Assembly: GCA_029204225.1 (NCBI GenBank)
Contig: CM055104.1
Span: forward strand, 25,499,285-25,563,284
Length of the DNA: 64,000 nucleotides
Source: Diphasiastrum complanatum
Lineage: Eukaryota; Streptophyta; Lycopodiopsida; Lycopodiales; Lycopodiaceae
Reading direction: 5' to 3'
The notes below the pieces were generated by a model, which was not told the DNA's origin, did not search any database, and saw nothing but the letters and a program-made list of their open reading frames with translations. This document shows positions 59,471 through 64,000 of the stretch, in pieces; positions within the stretch are counted from its first letter, which is position 1, and each line of letters starts with the position of its first letter. The position numbers and the translations under genes were made by a program.

Positions 59471-62010
59471 GTGAGAAAAAGAGATCATGTATGGGATCAT
59501 GTCACTGTTGCTTCAAGATATACGGTAGCTCGGGCACAAAAACAATGGACGTGCAATTATTGTCGGGTGAGCTACATAGGCAGTCCACTACGTATTCAAG
59601 CGCATCTCCTTTGAAGTTCGTTTCCGTGGCTATGAGATGGAGCATGCCCACCTCCAGTGTTATCAAGGATGATTGCAAGACCAGGAGCAATTCAGAGAGA
59701 GGAGAACATTCCTCCAACGGTCACTGCAAGTGAGCACCATGGTACAAACACTTGTTATCTAATTCTTTAAACTTTTGCTTTTAAAATCTGAATTTTGCAA
59801 TGTGCATGATGAATGTGTTGTCACTTGTAGACTGTAGTGATTAAATGTTTTTCAATTTCTTTTGTTGCAATAGGATCAGCTGCTAGGCAACATGCATCCA
59901 CCTCAGGTTAGGATGAGACAGAGCTAGAGGCCGGGCACATCTACACCACATATGGCCACTCTACTTCTAGACCCCCCCACAAAGGTGTTACTGTTAGAGA
60001 ATATTATGTGCAATTAGAGGACTCTTCTACCATTGTGACCTCCCCTTCCATCTAGCGAAGACTTCTGCTTGGGGGGATATGATAAAGAGTCTTGATGCAA
60101 TAGGGGCCACATATTATGGACCTAGCATGGAGTCCCTACGCAACACACATTTGATGAGGGAGGTTCAAGATGTGACCAAAGAATTGGAGCCCATTCGTAA
60201 ATCGTGGAAATAATATTCTAGTGTCTTCCTAGGCACCATGTTCTTGAGCCATCGACGCATCAACACCTAGCACCATTGTTTCAAGTGAGTAACAAGTTCA
60301 TAACATGTGTTGGATTTCGATGCTCATTGCTAATTAAAATTTTAATCATATTAGTTTTTGATGCTCGTGAGTCGACTGTCGTTGCTCAATTAAAATCTGA
60401 TGCTAGTCTCAATGCTCGTTGCAATTTGTTTAATGTTATAGATGAGTACATCTACTCACACATCGTGCAAGCTATTGAGGAGGGGGGCCTCAAAATGTTG
60501 TGCAAGTTATTACTAACAATGTCGCAAATTGCAAAGCCATGGGGGATTTGGTGATGGAGAATTATCCGAATATCTTTTGGACTCCATAAGCTGCACACAG
60601 CATTGACCTACTGAATGAGGACATTGCATGTATATCCTAGTTAGTAGTTACAAACTTACTGCCTAGTAGTAAACTGTAATTTCTACAATTCCCGCATCTA
60701 GATTGAACTTTAAGTTCAAAGATTCTACATGTCGTGAGTGTTGATTGTTCATGACTCACAGCGGAGTCAAGACTCTTAATTTTGCTCTTAATTTTCAAGC
60801 ATAAGCAGGTCCTTGGACCTAGTAAGTTGTAACTAGAGTCTACTATCTAGTTTGTCTTTGCTTTTCATCATGACTCATACATGTTTTGCTTTTGTCCAGC
60901 TCTTCCTTGGATGAAAGATATTCTTGATACCGCACGGTGGTCCTTGCAATTTATAGAGGGTTCAAGAATTTGGAGATCCTTAGACCTCTTCCTGCGAGGT
61001 CTGAACTTTGAATCTTGATTCTTCATGATAGACGTCTCATTCTCAATGATAGATTCTAGAATATGGGTTTGGATTTTAAGGTTTAAACTTTAAAATTAGC
61101 AGCTAGCTTAAGCCTTATTTGGATCTCGATTCTTGGCACTTGCTTTGAAGTTTGAACTTTGATGCATTGATGATTGAAATTTGATGATTGTTCAAAATTT
61201 GTAAAATTTAAATTGTGCAATGTGTTTAGGTTTGCATTCATATTTATAGTCTTGGATCGGCTTCTAAAGGTATACCACACCCTCAGATAGATGGTTGTTT
61301 CTAACCTATGGGTATAGTGGAGCGGATCGACTGAGCCTCAATCTAGGAGATTTGAGACCGTCGTTTTGTCCTCGAACTTTTGGGACGACACAAGATCGAT
61401 TGAGGTCGGGTGAGCAACTTGATCAATGCACAGAGTTGAGTTTTGCCAAGGTATATACTATAACCCCTTGGCCCTTCTAAATTTTGATTTCTTTCATTTT
61501 CATTTTACAAATCTAGAGACTAGTCTCAAGTTTGAAGTTGGAACCTTCTCAATCTAAATCGATGACATTCATTTTTTTTATTTGCAAGGTTCAAGAGGTA
61601 AAGGCCAAGTGGGAAAGCAGAAGGAACTGGTTTCATAGGCCTATACATGCAGTTGCCCATGTGCTACATCCTTTATGGAAGAAATCTGGTCTAGAGCAAT
61701 TCCATAACCGTGAGCTTGAGGATGGGTGGTTTGAATGACTCCAGAGGGTCGTACCAGAGCGATAGGCCTACAACAATGAGCTCATGATTTTTCGGAGAGA
61801 CCGCCTCACATATCAGAGGACTGTGACACAAGATAGAGTCGGCCAACAAGTATGGAGGGTGCACCCCTAGGCTACAGAGCATTGCATTGAGAGTCCTTTC
61901 ACATGACTGCACCGCAGCAGCTTGTGAGCATCTACTCCCTCATACACACCAAGAAGAAAAAAAGGCTCTCCACAGAGTGCAAATAATATGAGGGAGGCCA
62001 AATCGTTTCA
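59471..62010 (+). pseudogene. Degenerate hAT-superfamily transposase
   Basis: hAT transposases cut and paste elements with 8-bp duplications. Pieces in the expected order: a BED-type zinc finger start (RDHVWDHVTVA, WTCNYCRVSYIG, RIQAHL, 59486-59612); a helical stretch (MREVQDVTKELEPIRKSW, about 60157-60210); the segment before the second catalytic region (about 60480-60620, with IFWTP and AAHSIDLLNEDIA split by a stop); RPIHAVAHVLHP (61638-61673); and the C-terminal dimerisation motif (IHTKKKKRLSTE, about 61943-61978). Stops and frameshifts separate all of these. Introns may explain some gaps, but in-frame stops such as the one in the FWTP-AAH segment show decay. The ends of this element were not found. 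Confidence 0.8.
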
Positions 62011-62219
62011 AATTTCTATTTGAGGCTTGAGCTTCCTACTTGAACTTGAGCTTGAGTCTTGAGTGCTTAGTGTTGAAGTTTATTACTTGAATCTTGGTAC
62101 TTCAAGTCTTGAAAGTTGAAAGTTGACTAGTTTGAACTTTGATGATTCAAATTCAGGTCACATGTGAGTCGTGACCTGAGTGAATGACTAGTCGACTTCT
62201 CTCGAAGGACTGCAACCAA

Positions 62220-62864
62220 CTATCTGAAAAATAAATCCAAAGCATTCAAGTTCTTCATGTAGTTCAAGGCGTTTGCAGAGAACCAGACCCAGAGGAAGAT
62301 CAAGGCTCTACGCACAGATGGAGGGGGAGAGTACATCTCCATAGAATTCAAGGAGTTCTGCAAGGCCAACGAGATACATCAACAATATGCAACCAGCTAC
62401 TCACCGCAGTCCAATGGTGTAGCAGAACGGAAGAATCGGACACTCATCGAGTGCCAAGAGCATGATGGCCCATGCCTCTCTTCCAAAGGAATTTTGGGCA
62501 GAAGTTGTTACTACAGCTGCCTATTTGCAGAATCGATCCATCACCAAAGCCCTGAATGGCAAGACACCTTATGAGGTGTGGACAGGATCAAAGCCATCAC
62601 TCAAATATATTCAAGTGTTTGGATGCATCGCTTTCGCTCAGATCCTAGAAGATCTAAGAAGAAAGCTAGATGACAAGAGCAGGAAAACGATTTTCATCGG
62701 CTATTCCCCAGATCACAAGGCATACAAGCTCTACAATTTGGATACCGAGAAGGCATTCACCAGTAAAGATGTCATTTTCGTGGAAGACCAGTTCATCAAC
62801 CACAAAGGGAAAGCTGCTGATAATTCCGATCCAAGGATCGAGCAACCAAGAGTTTTTACCCACA
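62220..62864 (+). pseudogene. Ty1/copia integrase fragment
   Basis: The first frame gives KALRTDGGGEYISIEFKEF and YSPQSNGVAERKNRTLIE, the second half of the integrase core with its catalytic glutamate. After a shift near 62455, a 140-codon frame (62462-62884) continues with PKEFWAEVVTTAAYLQNRS, GKTPYEVWTGSKPS and FIGYSPDHKAYKLYN. Nothing of RT follows; the sequence runs directly into an LTR. Confidence 0.9.
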
Positions 62865-63131
62865 AGAGAGAGCAACTATGGTAATCAGCTTTTTGCTTTT
62901 TGCTTTTTCCTTTCTGCTTTATGCTTTATCCTTTTTGCTTTTGCTTTATGCTTTTAGCTTTTGCTAAGGACTAGAGAAATTATATGAGGGCTAGTGCCCC
63001 ACTTCCATTCATACCATTGTAGAGAGCTATGCTCATTCTTCAATTAATCTGAGTTCCCTTTCATCTCTTATGTTCATGTTGATTGGTGTGTGTGAGTGCT
63101 AATATGATTAGTTCACGCATCAAATTCCAAA
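62865..63131 (+). repeat. copia LTR, same family as 1518-1815
   Basis: It shares AGAGAGCAAC, TTTTGCTAAGGACTAGA and GTGAGTGCTAATATGATTAG with the reverse complement of the left-hand LTR. It contains a run of GCTTT words (62885-62960). The primer site follows. The start is not exact. Confidence 0.75.
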
Positions 63132-63132
63132 G

Positions 63133-63144
63133 TGGTATCAAGCT
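63133..63144 (+). other. Primer binding site of the right copia copy
   Basis: It reads TGGTATCAAGCT, close to the tRNA-iMet complement TGGTATCAGAGC. Confidence 0.75.
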
Positions 63145-63327
63145 GGCTTCTTGATCTTGGAAGCTATCAAGATTCTACATGAGGGAGAGAGATTGTTTTT
63201 GCAAGTGTTGAATCAAACTATTGAAGGAGCATTAGTTGCAAGTGGAGTCAACGTTGTCATGAGGAGGACATGGATCTTCTAGGAGGAGATAGGATAGTCA
63301 AACAAAAGTTGCTACATATCAGTATAA

Positions 63328-64000
63328 TTGTTTGACAATGGCGGATTGAATGATGTTGTGTTACCGGAATCTAGTAAGCTAGATAGCACAAACTTTAGCA
63401 TCTGGAAGTTCAAGATGCAAAATATTCTCCAGAATCGAGAATATCGGGACATTGTCAAAGGTGTTGAAATACCTCCAACTACAGACAAGGAGTTGCAAGA
63501 GTATATAAAGCGAAGGAGAAAAGCTCATCATATTATTAACTTCTCTGTCAAAGATATGATTATTCCTCACATCAAAGATGTTGCTGGACCCAAGGAGGCT
63601 TGGGATATTTAAAAGAATTCATAAAAGACTATAAATCAATCTCGAATTTGTTCTTAACTAATAAGCTATATACAATAGACATGGGTACAAGTGAATCGAT
63701 AACGGATTACTTTACTCGATTGAAAGATCTGAAAGACTATCAAAATTTTGTTACGATGTTGTCTTTACGTGAGACAAGGCCTTCTTTCGATGAGTTGAAT
63801 GCAATACCACTACAAAAGGAAATGAGACAATAAAATCTTGTTAACAAGGATGATTTCAAGGAGCAAGCATTCTTAGCAAGAATCAAGGGTAAAGTTCCAA
63901 GAAAGGTGGAAAAGGGAAAAAGATCAACAAGAAAATCAACCAAATCAACCGGAAGATGGAAAGAAAGCAATTTGAAAAGGGAATTGCTTTATTTGCAGAA
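63328..64000 (+). pseudogene. Ty1/copia gag, broken and cut by the window edge
   Basis: The first frame (63328-63612) has LDSTNFSIWKFKMQNIL, the copia gag motif, and HHIINFSVKDMII. The gag continues after a shift near 63605 in a second frame with FIKDYKSISNLFLTNKLY and SITDYFTRLKDL, then loses part of the DDIxxLLxxLP region. A third piece reads FKEQAFLARIKGK. The element continues beyond 64000. It is the plus-strand counterpart of 690-1505. Confidence 0.88.

Overview
The window is nuclear DNA of a land plant with a large, repeat-rich genome. No bacterial-type operons, ribosome binding sites or compact genes are seen. The one recognisable host gene is a minus-strand kinesin of the kinesin-9 (KIF6/KIF9) family. 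Twelve exons can be placed between 57789 and 3978, all with GT-AG borders and all in compatible phase (1470 bp, 490 codons). It is incomplete at both ends. Introns of about 9.4, 17.7 and 18.3 kb are filled with transposons and satellites. Kinesin-9 motors are mainly axonemal in other eukaryotes, and as far as I recall are missing from Arabidopsis and rice. That, with the huge introns, suggests a plant with swimming sperm, most likely a fern (less likely a lycophyte or a cycad/Ginkgo-type gymnosperm). This is inference.

Layout. 1-345: long hairpin (fold-back) cut by the window edge. 690-1815: Ty1/copia gag and LTR remnant, minus strand. 2220-3016: hAT-type non-autonomous element. 3978-4954: three kinesin tail exons. 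5906-12304: nearly intact Ty3/gypsy chromovirus (LTRs identical by eye, 5-bp target duplication, one integrase frameshift). 14381-14491: kinesin exon. 18459-23022: LTR element coding only for gag and protease. 23985-24720: 17-bp minisatellite. 26040-27880: tandem array rich in CCACGTGGC. 27940-29250: imperfect long inverted repeat. 29318-31270: microsatellite block. 32797-35349: four kinesin exons. 36180-38930: internally deleted copia element whose LTR faces an inverted LTR copy at 39370-39818. 41526-52913: three-level nest of gypsy and copia pieces. 53056-57789: the kinesin ATPase exons, with a second hAT element at 54666-55425. 58025-58358: third hAT element. 59471-62010: degenerate hAT transposase. 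62220-64000: copia integrase, LTR and gag fragments.

The transposable elements do not act together with the kinesin gene; they have expanded its introns. The points most worth following are the kinesin-9 gene itself, whose switch II motif reads DLAGFG instead of DLAGSE, the gag-protease-only retroelement with an unrecognised C-terminal region, and the family of short hAT elements with termini built from GATTCG palindromes. I did not find a system here that is clearly new to biology.
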